From positions 9,548,001-9,612,000 of the forward strand of contig CM075101.1 of assembly GCA_037576195.1 (NCBI GenBank): DNA of 64,000 nucleotides, given 5' to 3'. How positions within the stretch are numbered: the stretch's first letter is position 1; every line of letters begins with the position of its first letter. Source of the DNA: Phytoseiulus persimilis (taxonomy: Eukaryota; Arthropoda; Arachnida; Mesostigmata; Phytoseiidae). Positions 14,301 to 24,247 of the stretch are shown here, piece after piece. The position numbers were made by a program, and so were the translations under genes. The notes beneath the pieces are model-generated. The model saw nothing but the letters and a program-made list of their open reading frames with translations, had not been told where the DNA came from and did no database searches.

Positions 14301-17300
14301 GGGGGCATGATGGCAAGCTCGCGTTCCGACTTTGAAACAATTTGAACCCCGAGCTCCCGGCTCCTCCAATGTTGGATCGGGCGACCCACTGGATTCGGAG
14401 CATCGATGGTGTGAAATCTCATTAGAAGGCCTCTTTTCGGAGAGAAAACTGTGATACTGCAAACTTGGTCAGGAACCCTAGTCAGTTTGGTGTATTTTCT
14501 CGTGTTGGAGCACAAACAGCTACATCTGTGACAAATGGAGTGACTGAGTTTCATGGTTTTCTCGGACATCGCGGCTAGAAACCAGCGAGACTCCGTGCGT
14601 GGGGGTCCTCTTTTTGACACACCCGATTCGCCGTCCAACTTTTTAGGCCACCGCTTACGCTTGCTAAGATCGAACGCTGCGAATAAATGGAGCTCTTCTG
14701 ATATTCCGGCGGATGCTAGCCGTTGCGAGTTGAGCTTTCGTCCTGCCCATGATGAGAGCCTAGAACATTTCCATCGCTCCTTCCGGAATCTGTACAAACT
14801 ATCAGCGTGTTTCCCAAACCTTTCTGGTCTTGAGCGAAGTTGACTGCGCGTGGAAACTGAGAGTTCCTGGGTGTGGCGTTTGTGACCAGGGATCTCTCGG
14901 GCGGGAGTTCTGCGCAACAAATCCACTCGACCCGGTAACTCGTTCCGCCAGGCTGTCATGAGTTGAGTTCTGGGACGTCGAGAGTATAGGTTCGGTTGAT
15001 GGATTCCACGGGAGTTCCCTGAGCCTCGTCGCTCGTCTGCTTCAACTGTAAAGTGGCTCGAAAAAGGTTTCATGACTGTCGAGGAACAGGGAGAACAGAA
15101 TCAGGCGAAAATGGCCAGCATTTCAGAGTGGACGTTTTTTAGGGAATTCACCGATCAAATTTGGGTGGGTAAATTGGCTTGAAACCGGCTTGACTCATCG
15201 AGTCGTTTCTTCTCTGATTTGGCGTGACCCAGGCGTGGACTTGCGGCCGCCCTCAACAGCGCCACATTCGACGAACAGATCGTCCCATGACAAACCAAAA
15301 ACGCACCGATTTCCTGAGATATCAGATAACTCGACGGATTCCAATCGCTGATGCTCATAAGAGGGAAATCAGTTTGATGTCCCGAAGACGCGCCTGCTAC
15401 TGATTTGATTTTCCCAAAATTGGTCGCGGGCTACAGCTGACGTTAACACCAACGAGTCGTTCGTCGTGACCTTGAAGGACTTTTAGGGATTGAGTGGGAC
15501 TTCAGATTGGCGTCGACCCTGTTCACAGAAAGCGCCGGAGTGACATGATTTGGTTCTGGTGGCAGAGCCAAGCAACACCTAACTGATTCTTGTGAATCGA
15601 TTCCGCCGACGATCACTTTGTAGCCGGCGATTGACAATGTGTGGCGAACACCGTTCTGGACACCTAGCTTTAACGAGCCGCCAACAAGCTCCGAATTTCT
15701 GAGGGCCACCAATTCTATTGAGGGTCCTTGCTGATAGTTGCAGTCTGGAATAGAATCATGAAGAGCTGGAACCTAATAGGAGAGCGCTGCGGCTTGTGAC
15801 GATGGGGGTCCGAACTGGTGTCCTGTCTCCTTCTCGAGCATCGAGACCCCCAGCGAGCGCCTCGTGGTCAACCCAGTAAGAAGTTCCATTCGTTCTAGGA
15901 TGCGCTACGCGAGAAAGAGGAGCACATTGAGCAACTGCTCAAGGAACGAGATCTCGAGCAGACCGAGATCGCGAGGGTTACCGCCCAGATGGAAGAGACC
16001 GAAGCGAAACTCGACTCGCTCAAAGGTAATCCGGCGGCGAACTGCCGAACTCCGTTTCAAGGAGCGGTGACTGCCGCAGAACTCTTCCCTCGACGATTCC
16101 CTCCAACCGTACCAAAACAAGGAGGCGGGAATCGAGAGCCCGCTCCTCGAGTTTCGATTCGAAAACTCAACTATCACACTCTCTACACTACTACACACAC
16201 TACAACTATCACACAAGAGGCTACCTAACAACCGGTCGTAATTCTCGCAGCGGAGTACGCGAAAGCCACCGAAGCCTTTGCTGAGGAAAGAGACGCCCTC
16301 AAAAAACAAATCAAACAGACTGAGAGGGAATGCGACGAGTTGAACAGGAAAATCGAGGATCTCCAGTTTGCACTCGAAGAAATCGAAATCAACAAAGCCG
16401 ATGCCGATCAAGAACGCAAAAGCCTGCTGGAAAGAGTGGCGGACTTGGAAAAGATGCTGCAAAACGGAGCTGACGCGAAGTCGCCTGAAGGTCAAGCGAA
16501 CCTGAAACTTGTCGAGATTGAAGCCAAGCATCGCAAGGAAATCGACGAGTACAAACGGAAACTCGAGGACTCCCACGGGGAAATCAAGGCCTTCAAGGAT
16601 TCCGTGGTAAGTGCTCCGTGATCGGCCCGAGTTCCCGCTCAAGCTCAGCTCAGAATCATGGAATGGAAGAAAACTTTCCCGACATTCAATCAATCCTGCT
16701 GTGCAGTTGTCTTTTGAGCCTCGTCTTCCGATGGACGGGTCGTTGAGTCTTCGATGCTTTCACAGGATATAGAGAAGCGCGCACATAAAGAAGTCGAGAA
16801 ACTCATATCCACGAAGGAGGCGCAGTTGAAGTCATGCGATGCCGAGTTGGTCAAGACCAAAAAAACTTGCGACGAATTGAGGGGTAGAGTAGAACAGCTC
16901 GAGAATGAACTCTTCGAAATGGCCGAGAAGAACCAAGAGGTCAAGGGTGAAGAAATCGAGGAGCTTCGCAACAAACTCAAAGGTTGATGAATGCTTCGAC
17001 TTAACGAATATTGGGAAAATTCAGAAGTAAACTTCCCATATATCTGGTATACTCGGCAGATCTCGAATGAAATATTTTGCAGACGGCGAGAAGAAGCTAA
17101 TCGAGGAGCGCCAGTCCTTGCTGAAAACGCAGAAAGAAAGGACCGACCTCCTGGCACAGTGTGACATTTTCGAACGCCAAATCAAGGACATGCAAAAACA
17201 AAATGACGCCTACAGAGAGGAACTGACCAAAGTCAGCGAGCACGGAGGACAGGTCACCACGAAACTAGAAGGCGAAATAGAGGTTCTCAGGAAGAAGCTG

Positions 17301-20300
17301 AAAGGTAGGGTTTCGACGCATGCTCAGAAGCTGGCGCCGCGTATTGGACCCAATGCTGACGTTTCCTCTCATCAATCCAGATACAGAGGCTGCGCTCAAC
17401 AAAGAAAAGGACACCAAAGCCGAGCTACTTGACAAGAAGGACAATCTGGAATTCCAAGTTGAAGAAACATCCTCGAGACTCGAAGAGCTGGAGAAAAATT
17501 TGAAATCGTCGAAAACATACGTCGAGCAACTCGAAGACGAGAAGAAGACGCTAAAGGCTGAAGTCGAATCTTTACTGAGAGAAGCATCCGACAAAGAGCT
17601 CAGGGCTCTCAGCTCTGAGAAGACTTCGGATGGCCTCTTGCAAGGTGAGCATAACGTTCCGTATCAACAGTTGGGGGGGATGTATGAACGTGCAATTGGC
17701 AATTCCGTCTCGAAATCCTCAGGACTCCGACCGAGGCTGAACTACTTCAACGGAAGCGATTTCATTTTCAGAGAAAATCGCGGAAGCCGAACGGTACCGA
17801 GCTCAGATCAGCGAACGCGACGACAAAATATCCCAGCTGTCGCGCTCTCTCAGCGAGAGTCAGCATGAAGTGACTTCCCTTGGCAACGAATTGGACTCCA
17901 TCCGATCCAAACTCGATTCCGAAAGGAGGACCTCTGAAACTGCTCTCAAGAAAGGTTTGATCCTCTCGCTGAATCCTCCGTTCCACGACTCTTCCCTGGG
18001 AGGGTCTGAATATCCTCCTTGGAAGCATCGATAGAGCGGAACTGTGAACGAGGTCGAACACCGTTTCTCTTTTCAGCTGAGCACGAATGCCAGTCGATGC
18101 GATTCGAGCTCGAAAACACCTCGGAGTCGCTGAAAACCGAACTTGACAACCTGAAGAAGCTGTACGACCAGTCTCTCAAAGACGGCGACATGTCCCGGAA
18201 AAAACTCAAGGCCAACGAGGAGGAACGGAACGATCTCCAGGCGAAGATTTCGAAACTCGTTTGCGATCTCGAGAACGCTCGGAGCACCAACGACGCCACC
18301 TACGGCGAAATGTCTGAACTGCGGAAAGAGATCAGCGATCTGAAAATGAAAGTTTGTGAAGTGGACAACGCGAAGTCGGCCGCTGTCCGCGAGAGTGAAC
18401 GCGAGAGAGAGAAATGTCGCAGTCTCGAGCAGAAACTCGCAAACTCCGAAGCGATGATGAACCGCGAACAGGAAGACGCAAAGCGCCAGATTGGAGAGCT
18501 CGAGGAACGCCTCAATAAGGCTCAAAATCTCCACAGAGCTCTGAACGAGGAGCACCTATCCAAATCGCGTCAATCGACGAACGAAATCAGCGAACTCAGA
18601 GATTGTATCAAGAACTTGAAAGTCAACTTGTCGGGTGAGGAAGAATTCTTCCGGGCGGTGGTTGTGGCGCTTCGCGAACGAAAAGAGCTCCCCGAGAAGG
18701 ATCGCCGGAAAGCTCCACCTCTCACTCACAGTTTTCGTTCCAGAGCTGGAGCGGCAAATAGCCGAAGCTCGGCGCAACGACGAGTCTTTGCGCAGTGCCA
18801 ACGATCGATTGAAGAATGAATTGGACTCACTCAACAGAATGGTTGCGGCCGGCGATTCTGAACGTGAACGTCAAATGGACCGGCTCTTCGACGAGAAGCG
18901 CTCCGCTGAAAACCGACTACAAAAAGACCTCGAACAAGCTCTCAGTGAAACCGATCGCCTCAGGAGAGTTCTGGACGAAGAACGAAATCGACTCGAAGAC
19001 TTGGTGAGTTGAATCATCCACCGACCTTAAATTCGAAATGAGTTGAAAGACTCGATGTTGGAAGACTCCGGTGCCGCTCATCGTTGACGCGTGATGACCT
19101 CTCGTTTCAGAGAAGTGAGGTCGACACCAAGTCGGAGAAGCTGAGCCGCGCAGAAGAACTGATACGCAAGAACGAAATCGACCGGAAAGAACAGGTTCTG
19201 ACCTTCAAAAGTCAGATGGAGAATCTTCGCAGCGAATTCGACCGATACAGACAGACGCTCGAGAAGAACCTCGAAGAGACCAAGCTCACGTCCTCTCACA
19301 TGTAAGCGATCCGTTTGAAATTCACATGAGCTCCTCGGATGTTCTCTTCGAGTTTATCCAACTGAGGAATGCTCGTCTGATCCGCAGCGAGGGGCAGCGT
19401 GAGGTTGTCGAGGAGCTCCACAGGCAGCTGACAATGAAAGAAGTCGAAGCTCAACAGAAGAGCTCCGAAGTTTCCACTCTGCTGCTGCGAATCGAGGATC
19501 TCGAACGAAGGTCAGTTGCGTTCAAAGTCTCTTCGCCTGTGTTCCGGTCATTATCATATATAAGTCCCAAGCAGAGATTCTCGTTTTATATATGATAAGG
19601 ATAAACATCGAGAGCCTCTTGCCAAATCCCGATCCTCCACGAGCGCTGTTTTCTCTATAAATCCAATATTGGACACTGGTTTCTCTGTGTGCGTCCGACA
19701 GCAATAGATAAACTCCGAACGTGCTTGCTTTGAGAAGCACCAGAACACATGCTCTATCCGCGTTCGATCATCGCGAATAAATGCCTTGGATGTCTTCAGA
19801 CTAGGAGTCCAACCTGTGTCACAGTGGACAACCCGACATTTATCCAGACTTCGAAACTCTGGAGCCAGCACGTTGCTCAACCGAAAGCTGTTCAGTCCCT
19901 GAGTTCGTGGTCGAGCGTCTCACTGGAATCTTGAGGCACGCTTTGGGATTCGAGGGCTCGCTTGCAAACTCTCTGAACACAATTCATGACTTCGAAAATC
20001 CGGAATTTCAGCTGGCTAATTTCACAAATTATGAACGCTTGCAATCCTTTGACTGCAAAGTTATTCTAAGACCATAAGGGGAACATTCACCGCACCGGGT
20101 GTTGCTCGAAGTTCGAATCCCACTGGCTGGCGCTCAAGGAATTAACTTGCCTTTCAGCTACAAAGATTTAATAATTGGCGTTGCTGCGTACTTTGTGATT
20201 TGGTTCCTTTGGCACTTTGTGTTTTAGAGCTCTCGAGCTTGGTTTTATTCGGGATTGGCGATGAAGGCATCCCATGCTCCGCTAAGTTCAAGATGAGCAA

Positions 20301-21486
20301 CATCCTCTATTTGAGCTGCTTCGGCTTTAGTATTGTTGACTCACACTAGGACACCGAAAAGCTCGGAAAAAAGGAGCGCTCTCAAACGATCCAAGCACAG
20401 AGTTCCCAAAAGGCTGTTCGAATCTGTAATCCGAACGTCTGAGGAATATACACTGCATACACATGCACCGCTTCCGAAGCTCCTTGCTTTTTTTTTATTT
20501 CGACTTTTGTTGAGTAGATCGCTTCTCGAGTCTCATTCGCGCTTCTATCCGCTTGAGTACTAGGGTCGATCTGAGACTGTCGCAGCGATGCTTTCTTTGG
20601 TTGATGGTTGATATCCGTTCCATCTGAGTTCTCACGCCATAATTCCGTCTGAAATCAGTTCTCATTTATGCTGTTTTTTGCTAATTTTGTTCAACTTTAC
20701 GCCTTACAACGTTAATCGTCGATGTCACCGCCGTCAGGAACCAGAGCCACGTTCAGGAAATCGCTCGACTGGAATCTATGAGTCGGAGATCGCGATCCCG
20801 CTCCAAGGTACACTCTTAACTTTCTTATCACGAACCATAGAGGAAACTCTACCAACAAATCACAATCACAGGCCGGTTCGACCTGGTTGATTTTCACGGT
20901 GACAATACCTGAGCTTGTCTATTGCAGTCTCCCTCGGGAGGCGAAAGGGACTCGAAACGCGTCCTCGATGAAAAAGATTCGCAAATAGACTTCCTAAACT
21001 CGATCATAGTTGACATGCAACGGAAGAACGACGAATACAGAGCCCGAATCCAGATCCTAGAGACAAATCCCACGGACTTCAAGGCGACTTCAGGTCCACC
21101 GTAAGTGCGATACCCATTTCAAGTCGCTATCTGGAACCAACTGCAAAAGCTGCCTTCAGGCTGGAGGGAGTCGGGAGTCTTGGTTTTGAAACTGTCAACG
21201 TATCCTTTCGACCTTCATCCGAGCGGAATAGCAGAGCGTGTTCGAACAGGAAATTTGTTCCAGGACCAAAAACGGCAAGGTCAAGACGGTGCGACCGCCG
21301 AGACTTTTCTGCGATATTTGTGAGGTTTTCGATCGCCACGACACTGACGACTGCCCTCAACAAGCAACCGAACCCGTGGACCACTCGAAGCACCAAGGAA
21401 GTCGAGGACCATCAACACGACCCTACTGCGACAACTGTGAAACGTTTGGACATGAAGCGTCCCAGTGTGAAATCGAAGAGTTTTGA
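8008..21486 (+). CDS. CLIP-170/CLIP-190-like microtubule plus-end tracking protein (17 certain exons)
   Basis: Cytoplasmic linker protein that rides growing microtubule ends and links them to dynein/dynactin and the cortex. Exons: 8008-8327, 8414-8676, 9891-10170, 11395-11448, 15899-16025, 16251-16606, 16766-16982, 17083-17304, 17381-17644, 17772-17954, 18077-18634, 18744-19003, 19111-19301, 19388-19510, 20738-20807, 20928-21100, 21264-21486. All use GT-AG sites and every junction keeps phase. With the candidate start exon at 7173 the protein is 1313 residues (vertebrate CLIP-170 is about 1400). Domains in that numbering: CAP-Gly 1 about 32-97; CAP-Gly 2 about 155-235; Ser/Thr-rich linker to about 325; coiled coil about 326-1239; CCHC knuckles at 1256-1270 and 1295-1308; C-terminal EEF. 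Both CAP-Gly domains carry GKNDGSV, the binding motif for EEY/F tails. No internal stop or frameshift is present. The N-terminus is the only uncertain part. Confidence 0.95.
8414..8676 (+). CDS. CLIP exon: second CAP-Gly domain, first part
   Basis: The acceptor is TTTCCAG|ACC. The donor is AAAAAG|GTCAGT after two bases of an Arg codon. A Pro/Thr/Ser linker is followed by [20 protein letters not shown], a His-Trp-Cys-Gly-Val-Glu block and GKNDGSV (8645-8665). The remainder of the fold, with the family's [11 protein letters not shown] signature, lies in the next exon 1.2 kb downstream. Confidence 0.95.
8677..9890 (+). other. CLIP intron, 1214 bp, splitting CAP-Gly 2
   Basis: Bounded by GTCAGT and TTTTGCAG. 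It breaks the second CAP-Gly domain between [10 protein letters not shown] and the YFACRSKYG strand. Nothing else of note was seen inside. Confidence 0.85.
9891..10170 (+). CDS. CLIP exon: end of CAP-Gly 2 and serine-rich linker
   Basis: One base completes the split Arg codon, then [17 protein letters not shown] finishes CAP-Gly 2. A Thr/His-rich stretch and a basic Ser-rich segment follow, including [20 protein letters not shown]. This is the region that in CLIPs binds the microtubule lattice and is regulated by phosphorylation. The TGSRES block is shared with fly CLIP-190. The exon ends in Gln-rich GQQSQQQGQ at donor CAG|GTTTGT, phase 0. Confidence 0.92.
10171..11394 (+). other. CLIP intron, 1224 bp, with a CT microsatellite
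   Basis: Bounded by GTTTGT and CCGTTTCAG. It contains a (CT)n tract at about 10522-10545 and T-rich runs near 11320. No further in-frame exon was needed or found, but an extra phase 0 to phase 0 alternative exon cannot be excluded by eye. Confidence 0.7.
10522..10545. repeat. (CT)n dinucleotide microsatellite
   Basis: A pure CT run of about 12 repeats in a CLIP intron. Confidence 0.85.
11395..11448 (+). CDS. CLIP 54-nt microexon
   Basis: Acceptor TTCCGTTTCAG|TCT and donor CTGCAA|GTGAGT flank exactly 18 codons, [18 protein letters not shown], phase 0 on both sides. Joined to the next exon it gives [16 protein letters not shown]. This restores the LQ-E/D-ALKEK start of the coiled coil seen in animal CLIPs. 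That join is the main reason to accept so small an exon. Confidence 0.85.
11449..15898 (+). other. Largest CLIP intron, 4.45 kb
   Basis: It lies between the microexon and the first coiled-coil exon. It contains several long open frames, the largest a 270-codon minus-strand run at 14261-15073. None resembles a known family and none has convincing splice sites in a phase that could join CLIP. A nested antisense gene is possible but unsupported. Confidence 0.7.
15899..16025 (+). CDS. CLIP exon: start of coiled coil
   Basis: The acceptor is CGTTCTAG|GAT and the exon ends after one base at AAAG|GTAATC. It encodes [20 protein letters not shown], a segment nearly identical across animal CLIPs, then a heptad-bearing acidic/basic stretch. 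Confidence 0.93.
16251..16606 (+). CDS. CLIP exon: coiled coil with DLQF block
   Basis: The acceptor is TCTCGCAG|CGG and the donor TCCGTG|GTAAGT. It contains [20 protein letters not shown], the equivalent of the conserved EDLQFRVEEE-type block of CLIP-170, in an uninterrupted Lys/Glu/Leu heptad pattern. Confidence 0.92.
16766..16982 (+). CDS. CLIP exon: coiled coil
   Basis: The acceptor is TTTCACAG|GAT. The exon ends in phase 1 at AAAG|GTTGAT, a weaker donor than its neighbours. Heptad-rich: [14 protein letters not shown] through EELRNKLK. The LRNKLKG ending recurs in the next exons (LRKKLK). Confidence 0.9.
17083..17304 (+). CDS. CLIP exon: coiled coil
   Basis: Acceptor TTTTGCAG|ACG and donor GAAAG|GTAGGG, phase 1 to phase 1 (74 codons net). 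It encodes [15 protein letters not shown] and ends [10 protein letters not shown]. It is symmetric in phase, so it could be skipped without frameshift. Confidence 0.9.
17381..17644 (+). CDS. CLIP exon: coiled coil
   Basis: Acceptor AATCCAG|ATA and donor GCAAG|GTGAGC, phase 1-1. Coiled-coil sequence from [13 protein letters not shown] through [17 protein letters not shown]. Confidence 0.9.
17772..17954 (+). CDS. CLIP exon: coiled coil
   Basis: Acceptor ATTTTCAG|AGA and donor AAAG|GTTTGA, phase 1-1, 61 codons net. It encodes [20 protein letters not shown] and ends ETALKK. No start-to-stop frame marks this exon; it was placed from splice sites and phase. Confidence 0.88.
18077..18634 (+). CDS. 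CLIP exon: longest coiled-coil exon
   Basis: Acceptor CTTTTCAG|CTG and donor TCGG|GTGAGG, phase 1-1, 186 codons net. Continuous coiled coil from [20 protein letters not shown] to IKNLKVNLS. The minus-strand frame opposite it is a Leu/Phe/Ser-rich shadow. Confidence 0.92.
18744..19003 (+). CDS. CLIP exon: coiled coil
   Basis: Acceptor CGTTCCAG|AGC and donor GACTTG|GTGAGT, phase 1 in and 0 out. Coiled coil [16 protein letters not shown] through [11 protein letters not shown]. Confidence 0.9.
19111..19301 (+). CDS. CLIP exon: coiled coil
   Basis: Acceptor CGTTTCAG|AGA and donor CACAT|GTAAGC, phase 0 in and 2 out. Coiled coil [20 protein letters not shown] through EETKLTSSH. Confidence 0.9.
19388..19510 (+). 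CDS. CLIP exon: coiled coil
   Basis: Acceptor GATCCGCAG|CGA and donor CGAAG|GTCAGT, phase 2-2. Encodes [20 protein letters not shown] through [10 protein letters not shown]. Confidence 0.9.
19511..20737 (+). other. CLIP intron, 1227 bp
   Basis: Bounded by GTCAGT and CGCCGTCAG. It holds a perfect 12-bp inverted repeat (19551-19562 with 19587-19598). A T-arm-like string near 20110 is not part of a tRNA. Confidence 0.85.
20738..20807 (+). CDS. CLIP exon: short basic/serine segment
   Basis: Acceptor CCGTCAG|GAA and donor CCAAG|GTACAC, phase 2 in and 0 out, 70 nt. It encodes [20 protein letters not shown] then RSK. The Arg-Ser run is a possible lattice-binding or phosphorylation patch. Acceptance rests on splice sites and on phase with both neighbours. 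Confidence 0.8.
20928..21100 (+). CDS. CLIP exon: conserved end of coiled coil
   Basis: Acceptor CTATTGCAG|TCT and donor CCACC|GTAAGT, phase 0 in and 2 out. It contains [20 protein letters not shown] and [13 protein letters not shown], the diagnostic CLIP-170/CLIP-190 block that precedes the zinc knuckles. Confidence 0.95.
21264..21486 (+). CDS. CLIP last exon: two CCHC zinc knuckles and EEF tail
   Basis: The acceptor TTTGTTCCAG|GAC gives the right phase (one base completing Pro). An upstream AG at 21235-21236 also fits phase but has a poorer tract. It encodes [19 protein letters not shown] (C-x2-C-x5-H-x4-C) and [15 protein letters not shown] (C-x2-C-x4-H-x4-C), then EIEEF and TGA. In CLIP-170 these knuckles bind the cargo-adaptor side (dynactin p150, LIS1). 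The terminal acidic-aromatic motif binds CAP-Gly domains, including the protein's own in autoinhibition. Confidence 0.97.
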
Positions 21487-22815
21487 AGAGAAAAAGAGAA
21501 GCGTGCAGTGAACGTCGCGTGGCCGAATGCTCCCACGTTATCGATCGATTCGATCATTACTCTGTGACAACGTTTAGGGTTCCCATCTGAGCCACCAAAG
21601 ATACAGACTTCTGAGGAGCAAGAAGTGTTGTCGGAGCTGTCCCACTGGCTGCAGGCGGGAAAGCCTTGATTCTTCCACTTGGTGGAATGCAATCGAGATA
21701 TGCGGCGATTGCTATATGATGGTTTGCCAGAAAGCGTTAGCTCTGAGGGTAGGTTTCACTTCAAGTTTAACTATCGGCGGTCACTCATACTATGGACAAG
21801 CTCTTTGAGCAAGACCCTGGCACTCATTTCTCACTCTGTCACGCTCCGCGGCGAGATATTCGGGATTCTGAACTCATCGATACTGTTCGAGTCGTATGCA
21901 ACGTTTTTACCAGAAGTTTTGAGCCCCACGACTTCAGATTCTATGTACCACAGATTATTATTTTTTTCACAAGCATAATTGTAAGAGACGTGGATTGCAC
22001 GCTTCTAAGACCACGGATGCTTTCTTGAATGGAAAATCTTTCGTTCATGCCTGATGAGCGAGCCCGTCGAACATGACGTGCCTAAAGTAGTCTCCGTGGC
22101 TGGGAATGAAACCTCAGAAATTTGAGGGACGAGTTCCTTCGGGGTCACAGTCGATCCAGTTCTCCTTGTTCGACTGGGGAAGCTGAATTTCAGTCATGTT
22201 TTGCCAAAATATTGATTCAGCGAAACCGAGAGCGTTTTTACTTCGGAAAAAAAGTACTCATATTCAGATATTCCGATATGAAGAGATATTTCTTGGACCA
22301 TTCAGGGCGGGGATGCTTCCCAGCAACCTTCCAAGACATTTGAAAAACAAATTCATTTCCATTTTCATGGCCGTCAAAACGAATAAACTCCGAGTTTTTT
22401 TCCTATCGCTCTGCGTCTTCTACTCAGTTAGGTTGGCGACGGCCGGTCACAGGGTTCGCATTTCCCCCGGTACACAGACTGGAATTATTGCGGTGTGTTC
22501 ATTGCCTATCCCAGCAGGCTGATTCAAACGGCATGGCTCGGTTTGCTCCTGCAGGTCTGTCCGCTCAGCTGGAAGCTAGTGTCTGAAATATGGCCGACTC
22601 TGTGATTGGCGCTGGTGATGATCAGTCGCGCGGGAGGACCTATGGCGGGTCTGGCTGCCGATGGCCGCTCCATGAATCCTCTTCAGAACTTCATTGGGGG
22701 GGGGGGTGACGCGCGGGGTTCTTAACTTTGCCTGAAATTGCGTCAAGTTTTCCCATCGCTGAAATTGCTTAACGAGAGAGAATACGTTCCTCCTAGTTCA
22801 CAGTCGACAATCGAG
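21487..22815. other. CLIP 3' UTR and convergent intergenic space
   Basis: No coding sequence was recognised downstream of the CLIP stop. Contents: T-rich stretches near 21960 and a plus-strand AATAAA at 22382. Right of that signal there is only short non-coding spacer, including a run of G near 22700. Confidence 0.6.
22382..22387 (+). promoter_or_regulatory. Candidate poly(A) signal AATAAA for CLIP
   Basis: A canonical hexamer about 0.9 kb after the CLIP stop codon, and the first I see on this strand. Other cleavage sites are possible. Confidence 0.4.
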
Positions 22816-22821
22816 TTTATT
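22816..22821 (-). promoter_or_regulatory. Candidate poly(A) signal for the ZP gene
   Basis: TTTATT on the plus strand (AATAAA on the minus strand), about 0.4 kb past the ZP-protein stop at 23228. Confidence 0.45.
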
Positions 22822-23227
22822 CATCACCAGATTCAGGTTTTCCAGAGCTCCCGAGCTCATGTACACTGAGCAGTCGTACTCGCTCAAAATCTTGGTGGCT
22901 TCATGATACGCGGCCGGCTTTCGCGTGAAACTCCGTCTTTGTTGATTTTCTATACCATCAGGACGCTCGTCTCCGTCGGCGCACTTCCTGATGACCAGCG
23001 CTCTCGCTTCCCCATCTGACCACGAGAGTGGTACACAACCGATCGAATCGTGAGTCTCGTGGGCAGTACGTATATACAGATTATTTACAATGATCTTCCG
23101 CGGACGCGTTCAATGTGCGATTCGATATAAATTCGTAATCTGGCGGGAGGGATCCAAGCTTCGAAAAGCTGCCGAGCTGCAGCAAGAAGATCCATGAAGC
23201 TGGAATCCTTCGATGGTATGGCAAGTT

Positions 23228-24247
23228 TCAGAAGTCACCCTTGCGTCTGGGAGCTCCTTGACCGGCGCGAGACGAAATTGAAGCGATGACTTGTCTCCGC
23301 TGCATGGTGCCAGCCATCGCCGCTTCTGTCATCAGTTGAACTTCGGGGTTAAGCTGTCGGGTGCGGAGGTATAATCCGCCTATGGTGAGCAGAAGGGCGA
23401 TCAACAGAAGGACCCCCAGCGAGCCGCAGAATAAAAACCCGGTGGTTGAGACACACAACTGATTCGACGAATTCATGATTACAACTGGACCTCCCCGGTT
23501 CTGGTTACTCATCACCTTTACGTTGTTCAAGGGCCCCGGCGTCTCTTCCGGAGCGTCCTCGGGCGCGATCACTCGGATTCCCCTCATCAGATGCGCGCTC
23601 TCCGAGACGTCGGAGGGCGTTTCCGTGTTACCGTCGTTCTCGGTCTGCGCCTGTCGCTTCAGCCGGACAACGAGCTTCTCGGTTGAGTTCGCGCCGTGGA
23701 TCCGCTCCCGGCGTCTCCGGAGTCGCGCTTTTTTAGCCTCGAGGCACTGGAGCTCATCGTGATGGCACTGGAACTTGCAGATCTCGATGTTGCACTCCAG
23801 GAACACTTCGAGCTTGTCCGGGAACTTGAACGCCTCCATGTAGGCCCAGGCTATGGCCGAGGCTCCAGTGTTCGACGTCTCTCGGGTCTTCTGCCAGGGG
23901 CCCATGACTTTGGGTTTGCTGACGCAGCCGTTTTTGTTGCTGAGCTGGATCGCGTTGTTGATGTCGCCGTCATGCGCGAGACAGTCGGCTACGTGAACGT
24001 CGTAGTCGTCTCCGTGGATGTAGACTACTAGCGTCAGTGTCTCTCCGATCTTCACGGGACCGTTGACGGGGTTTGCGTTGAAAGGACCTTTTCCCAGCTG
24101 CACATCCATGTACGAATCGATCGAATCACCGGAGTATGTCACCGAAATCACGTCCAGAACGTCGACCGAGAGCGAGGAGGACACGGTCCGAGTTATGTTC
24201 TCCTTCTCGAAGCGGCAGCGCAAGGCTCTAGCGGTGTCGGTCACGGC
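23228..24247 (-). CDS. ZP gene exon 3: ZP-C, basic cleavage site, membrane helix, tail
   Basis: Acceptor TTGATTTCAG|GCC, stop TGA at 23230-23228. It encodes AVTDTARALRCRFEKENITR, then the ZP-C half with IHGDDYDVHVADCLAHDGD, a basic patch RLRRRRER, RLKR, an acidic linker, a hydrophobic helix (FLFCGSLGVLLLIALLLTIG) and the tail RRQVIASISSRAGQ...KGDF. The plus-strand frames opposite are shadows. Confidence 0.93.
   Translation of the reverse strand, partial: AVTDTARALRCRFEKENITRTVSSSLSVDVLDVISVTYSGDSIDSYMDVQLGKGPFNANPVNGPVKIGETLTLVVYIHGDDYDVHVADCLAHDGDINNAIQLSNKNGCVSKPKVMGPWQKTRETSNTGASAIAWAYMEAFKFPDKLEVFLECNIEICKFQCHHDELQCLEAKKARLRRRRERIHGANSTEKLVVRLKRQAQTENDGNTETPSDVSESAHLMRGIRVIAPEDAPEETPGPLNNVKVMSNQNRGGPVVIMNSSNQLCVSTTGFLFCGSLGVLLLIALLLTIGGLYLRTRQLNPEVQLMTEAAMAGTMQRRQVIASISSRAGQGAPRRKGDF

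Noticed and set aside
15905..16693. 262-codon minus-strand frame
   Set aside because: It is the antisense shadow of the CLIP coiled-coil exons. Lys/Glu-rich heptads read backwards give Leu/Phe/Ser-rich frames without stops.
20105..20145. tRNA-like T arm (AGTTCGAATCCCACTG)
   Set aside because: No A box, acceptor stem or anticodon arm in the expected positions upstream; it is inside a CLIP intron.
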